A stretch of DNA of 64,000 bases from Gemmatimonas sp. (lineage in GTDB: Bacteria > Gemmatimonadota > Gemmatimonadetes > Longimicrobiales > Longimicrobiaceae), in NCBI GenBank assembly GCA_009380025.1, contig WHSP01000006.1, forward strand, positions 1 through 64,000, read 5' to 3'. Every line of letters begins with the position of its first letter. The stretch's first letter is position 1. Under the pieces are notes generated by a model that had not been told where the DNA came from, ran no database searches, and saw only the letters and a list, made by a program, of their open reading frames with translations. Shown piece after piece: positions 29,912 through 41,912 of this stretch. The translations under genes were made by a program, and so were the position numbers.

Positions 29912-30363
29912 AGAGTGCGGAGGTCGTTCCGCGCCCCTCGCCACCAGGCGCCGCGGTGCGGTTCAGGTATTCGGCTTGTCGACGCTCTCGGCGACAGTCT
30001 AGCTTACCCACGTGTCACTCGGGCCGCAAACCCACCGCGAACGACGTACACGCGGCTGGGCCGCCGGGTCGTCTTTTCCCTGCCGTAACGGCACGAACGT
30101 GCCGGAGCGACAGCTTCCCCCGACTCGGGCTCGCCGTATCGGCAGGCTCGGTTCCGATGACCCAAATTCCTATGAAGTATTGGACTTAGCAGGGCACATC
30201 CGGGCTGGGCACGGGTATCCAGACCTTGGCAAAGATGCTGCTTCATCCAAGCGTCGCTACGTCACATCGCAATTGGTCTCAGCGTTCTCCCCGCGGCGCC
30301 GCACGCCGGAGGGGCAGTTCGGTTCGCGCTGAGTTGCTAGTCGCAATAATGAGAGAGTGAGAC

Positions 30364-32901
30364 ATGAGCGAACGAGTCATGTTGCCGGTACTCCCCCTGC
30401 GGGAGACCGTGATATTTCCCGGAGTCGCGGTCCCGATCTCGGCCGGTCGGCCGGGCACTCTGCTGGCGGTGGAGGCTGCGTTGAAGGCGGACCGTCAGCT
30501 CTTCGCGGTCGCCCAGCAGGAGAATCGGGACGAAGTGGAGGCGGACAACCTGTACACGATCGGAACGATCGTGCGGATTGCCCAGGTGCAGCGCGGCGTT
30601 GGCGGGATGCAGCTGCTCATCCAGGGGGAGAGCAGGGCAATGGCGTTGGGCTACAAGGAGGACGAGGATAAGGGGTTGGTCGCCGCGGTGCGGCGGATGG
30701 CCGAAATCCCTCCCGCCGCGCCAGACGATCCGGCCTTTCAGGCACTGCACCGGGAGTTTCGGGATCGGTCGGCGGAGCTGGGCCGGCGGCGGGGAATTCC
30801 GTCGGAGATGCTGCAGCAGTTTCTGAACGGAGTGACGGAGCCAGGCCCGTTTGCCGACCTGGTTGCGTTCTACATCGAGGCGGACACGGCGACGAAGCAA
30901 AAGATCCTGGAGGTCGTCGGGGTCGAGGAGCGCCTTCGCGGGTTGCTCGTGCAGGTGCAGCGGCAACTCACGCTGCTGGAGGCCCAGGAAGACATCCAGC
31001 AGCAGGTTCAGGAAGAGCTGGGCGAGCGCCAGCGGGAGATGCTGCTGCGCGAGCAGATGAAGGCGATTCAGCGGGAGCTCGGCGAGGATGCCGAGGAGCA
31101 CGAGGTAGACGAGCTCAGAGAGCGTCTCGACGCGCTCGAGCTTGCGGAAGGCGCGCGTGAGGAGGTCGAGCGTGAGCTCGGGCGACTCGAACGGACCAGT
31201 CCGCAGAGCGCCGAGTACCAGGTGATCCGCACCTATCTGGAAACGGTCGCTGACCTACCCTGGAACACTCGCACCGAAGATAAGCTGGAGCTCGCCGCCG
31301 CGGAGCACATCCTCGACGACGATCACTACGGCCTCCAGGACGTCAAGGACCGCGTGCTCGAGTTTCTCGCGGTGCGGCAGCTCGCCGCTCGCCGCGCCGC
31401 CGAAGAGGTGGAGCCGGAGGAGACCGCCGAAGAATCGCACCACGACGAAAAAGAGGAGCAGCAGGCGAAGGCGCGGGCCACCGCCAAGGGGCCAATCCTT
31501 CTCTTCGCCGGCCCCCCGGGGGTCGGGAAAACCTCCATCGCCAAGAGTATCGCCCGCGCGCTCGGCCGGAAGTACGTGCGCCTCGCACTCGGCGGCGTGC
31601 GCGACGAAGCCGACATCCGCGGCCACCGCCGAACCTACGTGGGCGCGATGCCGGGACGCATCATCCAGGCGCTCAAGACTGCCAAGTCGCGTAACCCGGT
31701 CATCCTTCTCGATGAGGTCGACAAGCTCGGCGTCTCCATGCAGGGAGATCCGTCGAGCGCTCTCCTCGAGGTCCTCGATCCCGCGCAGAATCACGAGTTC
31801 ACTGACCACTACCTGGGCGTGCAGTTCGACCTGTCGGAAGTCTTGTTCATTGCAACGGCCAACTATACGACCGGGATACCGGCTCCGCTCTACGACCGAA
31901 TGGAACCGGTCGAGTTCCGTGGATATACGGAGCAGGAGAAGAAGGAGATAGCGGAGCGGTACCTGATTCCACGGCAGCGGGAGGAAGCGGGTCTGGAGGC
32001 GAAGGAGCTGAAGATCACGGAGGAGGCGCTGCGGCTGGTGATCTCGTCGTACACGCGGGAGGCGGGGGTTCGGCAGCTGGAACGAGAGATCGGAAAGGTA
32101 TCGCGGAAGGCCGCCCGTCGGATCGCGGCGGGACGATCGAAGCGCGTCCGGGTAACGGACAAGCTGATCCGGAATCTATTGGGTCGCTCGCGAGTGCATC
32201 CGGAGAAGGCGGGAATGGAGCACCTGATCGGGGTAGCGACGGGGATGTATTACACTCCGATGGGTGGGGACATCATGTTCATCGAGGTGAGTGCACAGCG
32301 GCACAACCCGTTGTCGGGGAGCCCGTCGAGCGATGCGGAGGACGGACTGAGGGGGACGGGTTCGCTGGTGCTGACGGGACAGCTCGGTGACGTGATGAAG
32401 GAATCGGCCAGAGCGGCGTTGACGTACGCACGAGCGCACGCGGGTCGGTTCGGGCTGGATCCGCGCAAGGCGTGGGGTTCTGAGGTTCACATTCACGTAC
32501 CGGCCGGGGCGGTTCCGAAGGATGGGCCGTCGGCGGGCGTGGCGATGACGACGGCGCTCGTATCGGCACTTTCCGACCGACCGCTGCGTTCGGACGTGGC
32601 GATGACCGGCGAGGTGACGCTGACTGGGAGGGTTCTGCCCATCGGCGGGGTGAAGGAGAAGCTGCTGGGCGCCTACCGCGCTGGCATCAGGACAATCATC
32701 CTGCCGGAGGACAACGAGCCGGATCTCGAGGATCTTCCGGCCGAAGTGGTGGACGCCCTCGAGGTTCATCCGGTCGCTACGATCGATCAGGCGCTGGCGA
32801 TTGCCCTCGAAGGGGCGTCGTTCGCGGACGGGAACCTGCGGTTTCCAACCGCGGCCTTGCCGCTAGCGCGTGCGGAGTCGCAGCTTCACCGTCCTCGCTG
32901 A
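30364..32901 (+). CDS. lon: ATP-dependent endopeptidase Lon
   Basis: LLFAGPPGVGKTSIAKSIARAL; GGVRDEADIRGHRRTYVGAMPG; HIHVPAGAVPKDGPSAGVAM; GGVKEKLLGAYRAGIRTIILPEDN. Confidence 0.97.
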   Translation: MSERVMLPVLPLRETVIFPGVAVPISAGRPGTLLAVEAALKADRQLFAVAQQENRDEVEADNLYTIGTIVRIAQVQRGVGGMQLLIQGESRAMALGYKEDEDKGLVAAVRRMAEIPPAAPDDPAFQALHREFRDRSAELGRRRGIPSEMLQQFLNGVTEPGPFADLVAFYIEADTATKQKILEVVGVEERLRGLLVQVQRQLTLLEAQEDIQQQVQEELGERQREMLLREQMKAIQRELGEDAEEHEVDELRERLDALELAEGAREEVERELGRLERTSPQSAEYQVIRTYLETVADLPWNTRTEDKLELAAAEHILDDDHYGLQDVKDRVLEFLAVRQLAARRAAEEVEPEETAEESHHDEKEEQQAKARATAKGPILLFAGPPGVGKTSIAKSIARALGRKYVRLALGGVRDEADIRGHRRTYVGAMPGRIIQALKTAKSRNPVILLDEVDKLGVSMQGDPSSALLEVLDPAQNHEFTDHYLGVQFDLSEVLFIATANYTTGIPAPLYDRMEPVEFRGYTEQEKKEIAERYLIPRQREEAGLEAKELKITEEALRLVISSYTREAGVRQLEREIGKVSRKAARRIAAGRSKRVRVTDKLIRNLLGRSRVHPEKAGMEHLIGVATGMYYTPMGGDIMFIEVSAQRHNPLSGSPSSDAEDGLRGTGSLVLTGQLGDVMKESARAALTYARAHAGRFGLDPRKAWGSEVHIHVPAGAVPKDGPSAGVAMTTALVSALSDRPLRSDVAMTGEVTLTGRVLPIGGVKEKLLGAYRAGIRTIILPEDNEPDLEDLPAEVVDALEVHPVATIDQALAIALEGASFADGNLRFPTAALPLARAESQLHRPR

Positions 32902-32942
32902 GGCGTAGCGTACGCGCTAGGCTTCGGATGTGGTGGAGCGAG

Positions 32943-32972
32943 GCTCTCCGATGGTGACAATCATCGGAGAGC
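32943..32972. terminator. Hairpin downstream of lon
   Basis: gctctccgatg-gtgacaat-catcggagagc. Confidence 0.5.
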
Positions 32973-33097
32973 TTCTGCGCTCGTGGCCAAGCCGGCAAGA
33001 CCGCGAAGGGACTGCGACCGCGGGCGTTTGTCCGCCGAGCGGCGGCATGGCGGAGCCTCGAAGGAACCGGATTCCCGCACGCTGAAGAGGAGGGGGC

Positions 33098-34078
33098 ATG
33101 AGGGCGATCGTGATCACCGAGCCAGGCAGTGCCGAGGTGCTCGAGGAAGAAGAGCGGCCGATCCCCGAGCCGCGAGCATCACAGATCCGGGTGCGAGTCA
33201 AGACGTCGGGGCTCAATCGTGCTGACCTCTTGCAGCGTCGCGGAATGTACCCGCCACCCAATGGGGCCCCGGCCGACATCCCAGGTCTCGAGTATGCCGG
33301 TGAAGTCGAGGCGGTAGGCCCGGGCGCTGGTCTCTGGGCGGTCGGGAGCCGGGTCATGGGCATCGTCGGGGGCGGGAGCTACGCCGAGTTCCTCTGCGTC
33401 CACGAACGGGAGGCGATCCGAATCCCGCACGGGCTGGACTGGGATGATGCTGCGGCGATTCCGGAGGCCTTCCTGACGGCCTACGACGCCCTGTTCCGAC
33501 AGATGGACCTCGAAGCGAGTGAGAGGGTTCTCATCCATGCCGTCGGCAGCGGCGTCGGAACGGCCGCTGTGCAGCTCGCTCGTGCCTTCGGCGCGATTAC
33601 CTATGGCACGTCGAGGACGCCCGAGAAGCTGGATGCCGCGAAGAAACTCGGCCTGCAGCATGGGTTCGATGCTTCGGACGACGACTGGGTCGAGAAGGCG
33701 AAAGCTGCGACCGACGGCGAGGGAATCAACGTCGTGCTGGATCTGGTCGGCGGCCACTACGTCCCCCTCAACCTTCGGCTGTTGGCGCCTCGAGGCCGCG
33801 CCATAATCGTCGGAACCATCGCGGGCTCCCGGGCCGAGGTCGACTTTCGCGTCGTTATGCAGAAACGACTGCGAATCGCCGGAACCGTTCTCCGTTCGCG
33901 GCCGCTCGAGGAGAAGATCCAGCTGGCACGCGAGTTTTCCGACTCGGTTCTGCCCCTCTTCTCGTCCGGGCAGCTCCGGCCCGTCATCGATCGAGTCTAC
34001 CCCTTCGCCGAGGTCGTCGAGGCTCACCGCGCGATGGAGGAGAACCGGAGCTTCGGGAAGATCGTTCTCAAGTGGTAG
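33098..34078 (+). CDS. NAD(P)H-quinone oxidoreductase, MDR/zeta-crystallin-like
   Basis: LNRADLLQRRGMYPPPNGAPADIPGLEYAGEVEAVG; VLIHAVGSGVGTAAVQLARAFGA; DVVLDLVGG-type segment. Confidence 0.92.
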   Translation: MRAIVITEPGSAEVLEEEERPIPEPRASQIRVRVKTSGLNRADLLQRRGMYPPPNGAPADIPGLEYAGEVEAVGPGAGLWAVGSRVMGIVGGGSYAEFLCVHEREAIRIPHGLDWDDAAAIPEAFLTAYDALFRQMDLEASERVLIHAVGSGVGTAAVQLARAFGAITYGTSRTPEKLDAAKKLGLQHGFDASDDDWVEKAKAATDGEGINVVLDLVGGHYVPLNLRLLAPRGRAIIVGTIAGSRAEVDFRVVMQKRLRIAGTVLRSRPLEEKIQLAREFSDSVLPLFSSGQLRPVIDRVYPFAEVVEAHRAMEENRSFGKIVLKW

Positions 34079-34127
34079 GTAAATCGGTGACCGACAACCG
34101 GTAACCGGTTCGCCATCTGATCTCCAC

Positions 34128-34236
34128 GAAGGCCGTTGATAACTCGCGCAGCTCTGCGTTGCGCTTCCTCGTCGCGCGCCTTGATCTGCACGATTTCTCT
34201 TCGGCCTTCGTGGAAGCCTGATTGTCAACAGCCTTC
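34128..34236 (-). repeat. Dispersed intergenic TIR element, copy C (inverted relative to A and B)
   Basis: Reverse complement: gaaggctgttgacaatcaggcttccacgaaggccgaagagaaatcgtgcagatcaaggcgcgcgacgaggaagcgcaacgcagagctgcgcgagttatcaacggccttc. Confidence 0.8.
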
Positions 34237-34448
34237 TAGGGGAACACCCTGGAACCACCGAGGTAACACACACCCCCGACCGAAGAACGGAACGGACGGT
34301 GCGTGGATGCCACCGGGACCGGTTCGTTCGATTTTGGCGTGCAAGGGAGTGGCTGAACGGCAGAGGTCTTGCAGAATGTTGGCAGGTAGTGTCCCCCTGC
34401 GTGCTACGCCAATTGGCGGGCACGCGCTTACGCGGTTAGCGATCGAAT

Positions 34449-35357
34449 ATGGCTACGGCAGCACGAAAGACGCGACGACGCAGGCGGTCCGCTCCCTCTC
34501 TGAGGGAGGGGTTCAATGCTGCGGCGGCTGAGGATCAGTCCAGCCTCGATCAGTACCTCAAGGAAGTGAGCACACACCCGCTGCTCACGCCCGTCGAGGA
34601 GGTCGAGTTGGGTCGTCGTGCTCAGGTCGGAGACGAGGACGCAGTGCAGGAGTTGGTGCGGGCGAATCTTCGGTTCGTGATCTCGGTCGCCAAGAAGTAT
34701 CAGAACCGCGGCGTGAGCCTGTCGGACCTCATCCAGGAGGGCAACGTCGGGCTGGTCACGGCGGCCCGAAAGTTCGATCCCGAACAGGGCGTGAAGTTCA
34801 TCTCGTACGCCGTTTGGTGGATCCGTCAGGCGATCCTGTCGGCGCTTGCCAACCAGGGTCGGGCAGTGCGCGTCCCCTTGAACCGCGCGTCGGATCTGGC
34901 GAAGATCTTCCGCGAGCGAGAGCGCCTCAAGCAGGAGATCGGTCGTGACCCGAACCCGCAGGAGCTTTCGGTAGCCACCGGGCTATCGCCCGAGATCGTC
35001 GAGAGCCTGCAGACGCTCAACGCTGCGGAGATCCGTCTGGACGCACCGATCGGCGATACCGACGACTCGCAGCTCATGGATCGGTTCATCACCGACGAGG
35101 CGATCCTCACCGAGGAGGAAGTCGAAGAACGCCTGCTGACGGAGCGGATCGGCCGTGCCCTGGAAACGCTCCAGCCCCGCGACGCCAAGGTGCTCCGGCT
35201 CTATTTCGGTCTCGAGGGAGGTCGGGAGCACACTCTCGAAGAGATCGGCGACATCCTCGGCGTCACCAGGGAGCGAATCCGTCAGCTTCGCGACCGCGCC
35301 TTGAAGCGGCTCCGCGAGGGCGACCAGGGAACCGCGCTCGCCTCATTCGCTGCCTGA
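34449..35357 (+). CDS. RNA polymerase sigma-70 factor (RpoD/RpoS-like group)
   Basis: NLRFVISVAKKYQNRGVSLSDLIQEGNVGLVTAARKFDPEQGVKFISYAVWWIRQAI; HTLEEIGDILGVTRERIRQLRDRALKRLR. Confidence 0.95.
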   Translation: MATAARKTRRRRRSAPSLREGFNAAAAEDQSSLDQYLKEVSTHPLLTPVEEVELGRRAQVGDEDAVQELVRANLRFVISVAKKYQNRGVSLSDLIQEGNVGLVTAARKFDPEQGVKFISYAVWWIRQAILSALANQGRAVRVPLNRASDLAKIFRERERLKQEIGRDPNPQELSVATGLSPEIVESLQTLNAAEIRLDAPIGDTDDSQLMDRFITDEAILTEEEVEERLLTERIGRALETLQPRDAKVLRLYFGLEGGREHTLEEIGDILGVTRERIRQLRDRALKRLREGDQGTALASFAA

Positions 35358-35391
35358 CTGCCCTTGCCGCGGATCGCACGCGTAGCCCGCT

Positions 35392-35427
35392 CGGCACCTC
35401 CTTCTTCCCGGGAGGTGCCTTTTCGTT
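35392..35427 (+). terminator. Rho-independent terminator after sigma factor gene
   Basis: ggcacctcc-ttcttcccg-ggaggtgcc-ttttcgtt. Confidence 0.75.
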
Positions 35428-35443
35428 CGCCCCCGAGGAAGCC

Positions 35444-36358
35444 GTGCTGACCGGAATCGTGCTTCGCTCGAGCGGCGGCGTCTACGAGGTCGAAACGGCG
35501 GAAGGCGTGCACGAAGCACTGCTCCGCGGGCGTCTCAAGCTGGAATCGCGAGTCGGCGATCGCGTCGTCGTTGGCGACCGGGTCGAGATCGAAGCCGCGA
35601 CCCCCGGCCCAGCCTGGACGATCGAGCACGTCGACGAACGTCACAGCGCGCTCGTGCGACGAGCCCCGGGTAAGGCACCGAAAGCGAAGGTCATCGTCGC
35701 GAACCTCCATCGGGTAGTCGTCGTCTTCGCCTCGGCCGACCCCGAGCCACACCTGCGGATGCTGGACCGCTTCCTCGTCCTCGCCGAGAGTAGCGATCTG
35801 GACGCCGTTGTCGTTGCCAACAAAATCGATCTGCTCGGACAGGCGGCCGCGCGCGCGCGGTTCCACGTCTACGAGGAGATCGGGTACCGGGTCGTCTTCA
35901 CGTCGGCGAAGACGGGCCTGGGGGTTGGGGAGCTCCGGGAGATCCTTTGCGAAGGGATCTCGACCCTGACGGGTCCTTCAGGGGTGGGGAAGTCGAGCCT
36001 GCTCAACGCGGTCCAGCCGGGGTTGGGGTTGCGGGTGAGTGCGGTGAGCGAGCGGGTCCGGAAGGGGCGCCACACGACCGTGACGGCCGAGCTCATCCAT
36101 CTGGAGTGCGGGGGGTACGTGGCGGACACGCCCGGACTTCGAGAGATCGGGCTCTGGGGGGTGGATCTGGACGAGTTGGGCCTCTACTTCCCGGAGTTCG
36201 AGCCGTATCTCGGCCATTGTCGGTACAGGAACTCGTGCACGCACAGTCACGAGCCGGGGTGTTCAGTACGGGCGGCGGCCGAGAGGGGGGAGATCGCGGA
36301 ATCGCGATTCGATAGCTACTTGCGGCTGGTGCATGGCGATGACCTCGACGGCGCCTGA
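35444..36358 (+). CDS. rsgA: Ribosome small subunit-dependent GTPase A
   Basis: VVANKIDLL; LTGPSGVGKSSLLNAVQPGL; GRHTTVTAELIHLECGGYVADTPGLREIGLW; CRYRNSCTHSHEPGCSVRAA. Confidence 0.95.
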   Translation: MLTGIVLRSSGGVYEVETAEGVHEALLRGRLKLESRVGDRVVVGDRVEIEAATPGPAWTIEHVDERHSALVRRAPGKAPKAKVIVANLHRVVVVFASADPEPHLRMLDRFLVLAESSDLDAVVVANKIDLLGQAAARARFHVYEEIGYRVVFTSAKTGLGVGELREILCEGISTLTGPSGVGKSSLLNAVQPGLGLRVSAVSERVRKGRHTTVTAELIHLECGGYVADTPGLREIGLWGVDLDELGLYFPEFEPYLGHCRYRNSCTHSHEPGCSVRAAAERGEIAESRFDSYLRLVHGDDLDGA

Positions 36359-36417
36359 ACTGCATCCGTCGCCATGCTTGCTCGACGGACGCGCCCGCTG
36401 TAGCTTCGAACATAGCC

Positions 36418-36505
36418 GACAGGGGTACCCCGCTTCAGCGGGGTTGAGAGAGTCCCTTGGAACCTGATCCGGTCAATACCGGCGGAGGGAGCGCGGCGCG
36501 AGTGA
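36418..36505 (+). ncRNA. TPP (THI-box) riboswitch upstream of thiC
   Basis: caggggtaccccgcttcagcggggttgagagagtcccttggaacctgatccggtcaataccggcggagggag matches THI-box conserved elements. Confidence 0.93.
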
Positions 36506-38329
<1,824 letters not shown>

Positions 38330-38478
38330 GTAGCCCGGTACTGGGTTGCCGGTTGGTTCGGTGTAGTGGCGGCCGTTACGGGACCGGGCCTGCCGCCTCG
38401 GCCTGTTGCAACGGTCGTTGTAGCTGCGGACGGACATGCCGGGACGTCGCTTTTCCCTGCGAAAGAGAGTCGGATAAG

Positions 38479-40425
38479 ATGAAGAGAGGGATTGTAAGCC
38501 TTCTTCTTACAATGGCTGCAGTGCCGGGCGCGGCGCAGGAGATCGACTGGTACGCGAACGGCCGGGATGTGGAAGGGACGCGCTACTCGCCGGCGGCCGT
38601 TATCACGCGGGACAACGTGGCGCGGCTCGAGCCAGCCTGGACATATCGGACCGGTGAGAGCGAGGCTGGGTTTGCCACCACGAAGCCAACCTCGTTCGAG
38701 GCGACGCCCCTGGTCAGCGAGGGGGTGATGTACGTCGGTACGCCGCTCGGCCGCGTCATCGCGCTCGACGCGGCGACCGGGCGTGAGCTCTGGATCTTCG
38801 ACCCGGAGATCCAGCGAGATGTCACGTATGGCGACTTCGCGAGCCGGGGCGTTTCTCTCTGGATGGATGATCGGTCCGGGGACGGCGAGACGTGCCGCCG
38901 CCGGATCTTCGTCGCCACGGCTCAGGCGCAGTTGATCGCCATCGACGCAGCCGATGGCGAGCCTTGCCGAAGGTTCGGGGAAACAGGCATCGTCGATCTG
39001 ACCCGCGGCCTGCGCATCGCGCCATTCGAGCCTGCCGCCTACTCGATCACCTCGCCCCCGGTCATCGTCAACGACCTGGTGATCACGGGTTCCTCCGCCG
39101 GCGACAACACCGTTCCTGATCTGCCGAGCGGCGAGGTGCGCGCCTTCGATGCGCGAACAGGCGAGCTGCGCTGGAGCTGGGATCCCATTCCGCAGGATCC
39201 GGCGGATCCCGCTTACGCCGAGTGGCGTGGTGAGCTCGCGCACGGCACCGGTGCCGCGAATGTCTGGTCGGTTATGACGGCCGACCCGGAACGCGACCTG
39301 GTCTTCCTACCCACCAGTAGTCCCGCCCCCGACTACTACGGTGTGCTACGCCTGGGCGACAACCGATACGCAAACTCCATCGCGGCGCTACGCGCTTCGA
39401 CGGGGGAACTCGTTTGGGCCTTCCAGACCGTCCACCACGACCTCTGGGACTATGACAACGCCGCCCCGCCGGCGCTCGTCACCATCGCCCGCGACGGGAT
39501 CGAGATTCCCGCGGTGCTCCAGGCGACCAAGACCGGGATGCTCTTCGTTCTCCACCGGGAGACGGGAGAGCCCCTCTTTCCCGTCGAGGAGAGGGAAGTT
39601 CCGGCTAGTCGGATCCCGGGCGAGGAGCCCTCGCCGACCCAGCCGTTCACGGCCGGGCTCCGCCCGCTGAGCCCTCATTCCCTTTCGGTGAGCGACGTGT
39701 GGGGGCCCACGACCGAGGATCGGGAAGCGTGTCGAGAAATGATCGAACCGCTTCGCAACGAAGGCATCTTCACTCCTCCGGACACGGCCGGCACCCTGGT
39801 CATCCCTTCGAATATCGGCGGAGCGCACTGGGGTGGCGTCGCGTGGGATCCCGAACGACGGATCGCCGTGGTCCCCGTGAATCGTGTCGCCGCTGAAGTG
39901 CAGCTGATCCCCAGGGAGTCCATCGACATCCAGGAAGCCAGAGCCGAGAGCGATCGGCTCGGCCTGGGCTACGAGTACAACGTGATGCGCGGGACGCCCT
40001 ACATGATGCGGCGTCGGATCCTTCTCGGACCTTCCGGATTACCCTGCTCGCCACCTCCATTCGGCACCCTCGTCGCCACTTCATTGGACACCGGAGAGCA
40101 CCTCTGGGAAGTTCCGTTGGGATCGGTCGAAGCGCTCGTTCCGCCAGCCGTTGAACTGCCTGCAGAGTGGGGATCGGTCAACCTCGGTGGGCCGATCGTC
40201 ACGGCGGGTGGAGTCGTGTTCATCGGAGCTTCGCTCGATCGGTCGCTGAAGGCGTACGATATTGAGACCGGTCGGGAGCTCTGGCGTGGGGACCTTCCCG
40301 AGAGCGGGAAGGCAACGCCGATGACCTATCAGCTGGCCAACGGGGATCAGTATGTCGCGATCACTGTCGGGGGTGGAGATGTGTTCGGGGAGGGTGATTA
40401 CATCGTAGCTTTCCGGCTTCCCTGA
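38479..40425 (+). CDS. PQQ-dependent dehydrogenase (glucose dehydrogenase-like), secreted
   Basis: DWYANGRDVEGTRYSPAAVITRDNVARLEPAWTYRTGE; FQTVHHDLWDYDNAAPPALV; NIGGAHWGGVAWDPERRIAVVPVN. Confidence 0.88.
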   Translation: MKRGIVSLLLTMAAVPGAAQEIDWYANGRDVEGTRYSPAAVITRDNVARLEPAWTYRTGESEAGFATTKPTSFEATPLVSEGVMYVGTPLGRVIALDAATGRELWIFDPEIQRDVTYGDFASRGVSLWMDDRSGDGETCRRRIFVATAQAQLIAIDAADGEPCRRFGETGIVDLTRGLRIAPFEPAAYSITSPPVIVNDLVITGSSAGDNTVPDLPSGEVRAFDARTGELRWSWDPIPQDPADPAYAEWRGELAHGTGAANVWSVMTADPERDLVFLPTSSPAPDYYGVLRLGDNRYANSIAALRASTGELVWAFQTVHHDLWDYDNAAPPALVTIARDGIEIPAVLQATKTGMLFVLHRETGEPLFPVEEREVPASRIPGEEPSPTQPFTAGLRPLSPHSLSVSDVWGPTTEDREACREMIEPLRNEGIFTPPDTAGTLVIPSNIGGAHWGGVAWDPERRIAVVPVNRVAAEVQLIPRESIDIQEARAESDRLGLGYEYNVMRGTPYMMRRRILLGPSGLPCSPPPFGTLVATSLDTGEHLWEVPLGSVEALVPPAVELPAEWGSVNLGGPIVTAGGVVFIGASLDRSLKAYDIETGRELWRGDLPESGKATPMTYQLANGDQYVAITVGGGDVFGEGDYIVAFRLP

Positions 40426-40579
40426 GCTAGGCCCGTTTTAGCCTCTGGTGGGCCATCCGATTTTCGTTGTCCGGGCATCGTTGAACGAGTATGATGCGGA
40501 CCTGTATCCAACCTGAATCCGCACTGCCTATCGATCTGCGGATCGATCCCATCACCTTCAGACCCGAGAGGCGAGTTCG

Positions 40580-41236
40580 ATGAGAACGATGCTGAGCACC
40601 GCGATTCCCGCAGCGCTCCTGCTGATGGCAGTCGACGCAGACGGACAGGAACCTCGGCTGACCTTCTTCGTCACGAGTGAGGGTCCTGGGGACGGAGCGA
40701 ACCTGGGCGGTTTCGAAGGAGCTGATCAGCATTGTCAGACACTGGCGACGGCGGTGGGTGCTGGCGACCTGACCTGGCGGGCGTATCTCAGCCAGACGGC
40801 CGGCGGCGGCGTAGGGCCGATCAACGCTCGCGATCGAATAGGTGGTGGCCCGTGGTTCAACGCAGACGGCCAGGTCATCGCCTGGAACGTAGAGGACCTG
40901 CACGGCGATTTCGAGCGGGACCGGAACAACATCCGCAAGCCGACGGCGCTCAACGAGAGGGGCGAGGAGGTGAACGGAGCGGGTGATCAGCCCAACCAGC
41001 ACGATATTCTCACCGGGTCGGACTCGCACGGCCGGGCGCTGCTCGGTGTTCCCCCGATCACGACGTGTGACAACTGGGCGAGCAACGGCGAGGGACGGGT
41101 GATGGTTGGTCACCATGACCGGCTCGGCGGTGCGAACTCTTCCTGGAACGCGGTGCATCTCAGCGCCGGTTGCAGTCAAGAGAACCTGGTCTCGACAGGT
41201 GGGGACGGCTTGTTCTACTGCTTCGCCGTGATGTAA
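40580..41236 (+). CDS. Secreted C-type-lectin-fold-like (DUF1554-like) protein
   Basis: FFVTSEGPGDGANLGGFEGADQHCQTLATAVGAGDLTWRAYLS; C-term AGCSQENLVSTGGDGLFYCF. Confidence 0.7.
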   Translation: MRTMLSTAIPAALLLMAVDADGQEPRLTFFVTSEGPGDGANLGGFEGADQHCQTLATAVGAGDLTWRAYLSQTAGGGVGPINARDRIGGGPWFNADGQVIAWNVEDLHGDFERDRNNIRKPTALNERGEEVNGAGDQPNQHDILTGSDSHGRALLGVPPITTCDNWASNGEGRVMVGHHDRLGGANSSWNAVHLSAGCSQENLVSTGGDGLFYCFAVM

Positions 41237-41286
41237 CCATTCGCGCCCGTGCCGAGGCGCGGGCCAAGGGTGCGGTGCCGGACTGA

Positions 41287-41320
41287 GAGGGCGTTCGACG
41301 CAGCTGCGTCGAACGCCCTC
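41287..41320. terminator. 34-bp perfect palindrome downstream of lectin-like gene (no T-tract)
   Basis: gagggcgttcgacgcagctgcgtcgaacgccctc. Confidence 0.5.
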
Positions 41321-41417
41321 GTTCACTGGGATCGAAAGTGTGGCGCACCTGACTGGCGGTCGGCATATTCGAGCGTACCAAAGGCTGGACAGTCTCGGCA
41401 CCCCTACCCCACGGCCA

Positions 41418-41912
41418 ATGTTTCTTCGGCGCCTGATCCAGTGGATCATCGACTTCCTCCGCCACCTGTTCGGCAACAGCGACCACAAGCCTCCCCCGAC
41501 TCCTGAGAAGTACGAGTTCCTCCGGTGCCGGAACGACGACGAACAAACGGCAGGCCAGTCGATCGGGCCGGATGGCGGGAGGCTGGAAGTGGCGGGTAAT
41601 CTCTTGGAGGTGCCGCCCGGCGCCGTCGCCGAGCCAGTCGAGTTCAGCTTCACCCTGCTGGCCGACGAGTTCCTCAAGATCGAGATCCGGGCGAATCGCT
41701 CCGATAAGTTCGAGTTTCAGGGGTCGGTCACGCTCACCCTCAGTTTCGGGCGTTGCGAGAGGTCTCCCGATCCAGCCGTCGCGATCCTGAAGATCGATCC
41801 GGAAACCGATCGTGTTCTGGAGGTGGTCGGCGGACAGTTGGACCGACAGCGGCAGACGGTTACCGCGAGCCTGCAGACGCTGAGCCGCTACACCCTCGGT
41901 TGGCCGGGCTGA
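41418..41912 (+). CDS. Hypothetical protein with ZU5-like segment
   Basis: SIGPDGGRLEVAGNLLEVPPGAVAEPVEFSFTLL; N-terminal amphipathic segment MFLRRLIQWIIDFLRHLF. Confidence 0.55.
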   Translation: MFLRRLIQWIIDFLRHLFGNSDHKPPPTPEKYEFLRCRNDDEQTAGQSIGPDGGRLEVAGNLLEVPPGAVAEPVEFSFTLLADEFLKIEIRANRSDKFEFQGSVTLTLSFGRCERSPDPAVAILKIDPETDRVLEVVGGQLDRQRQTVTASLQTLSRYTLGWPG

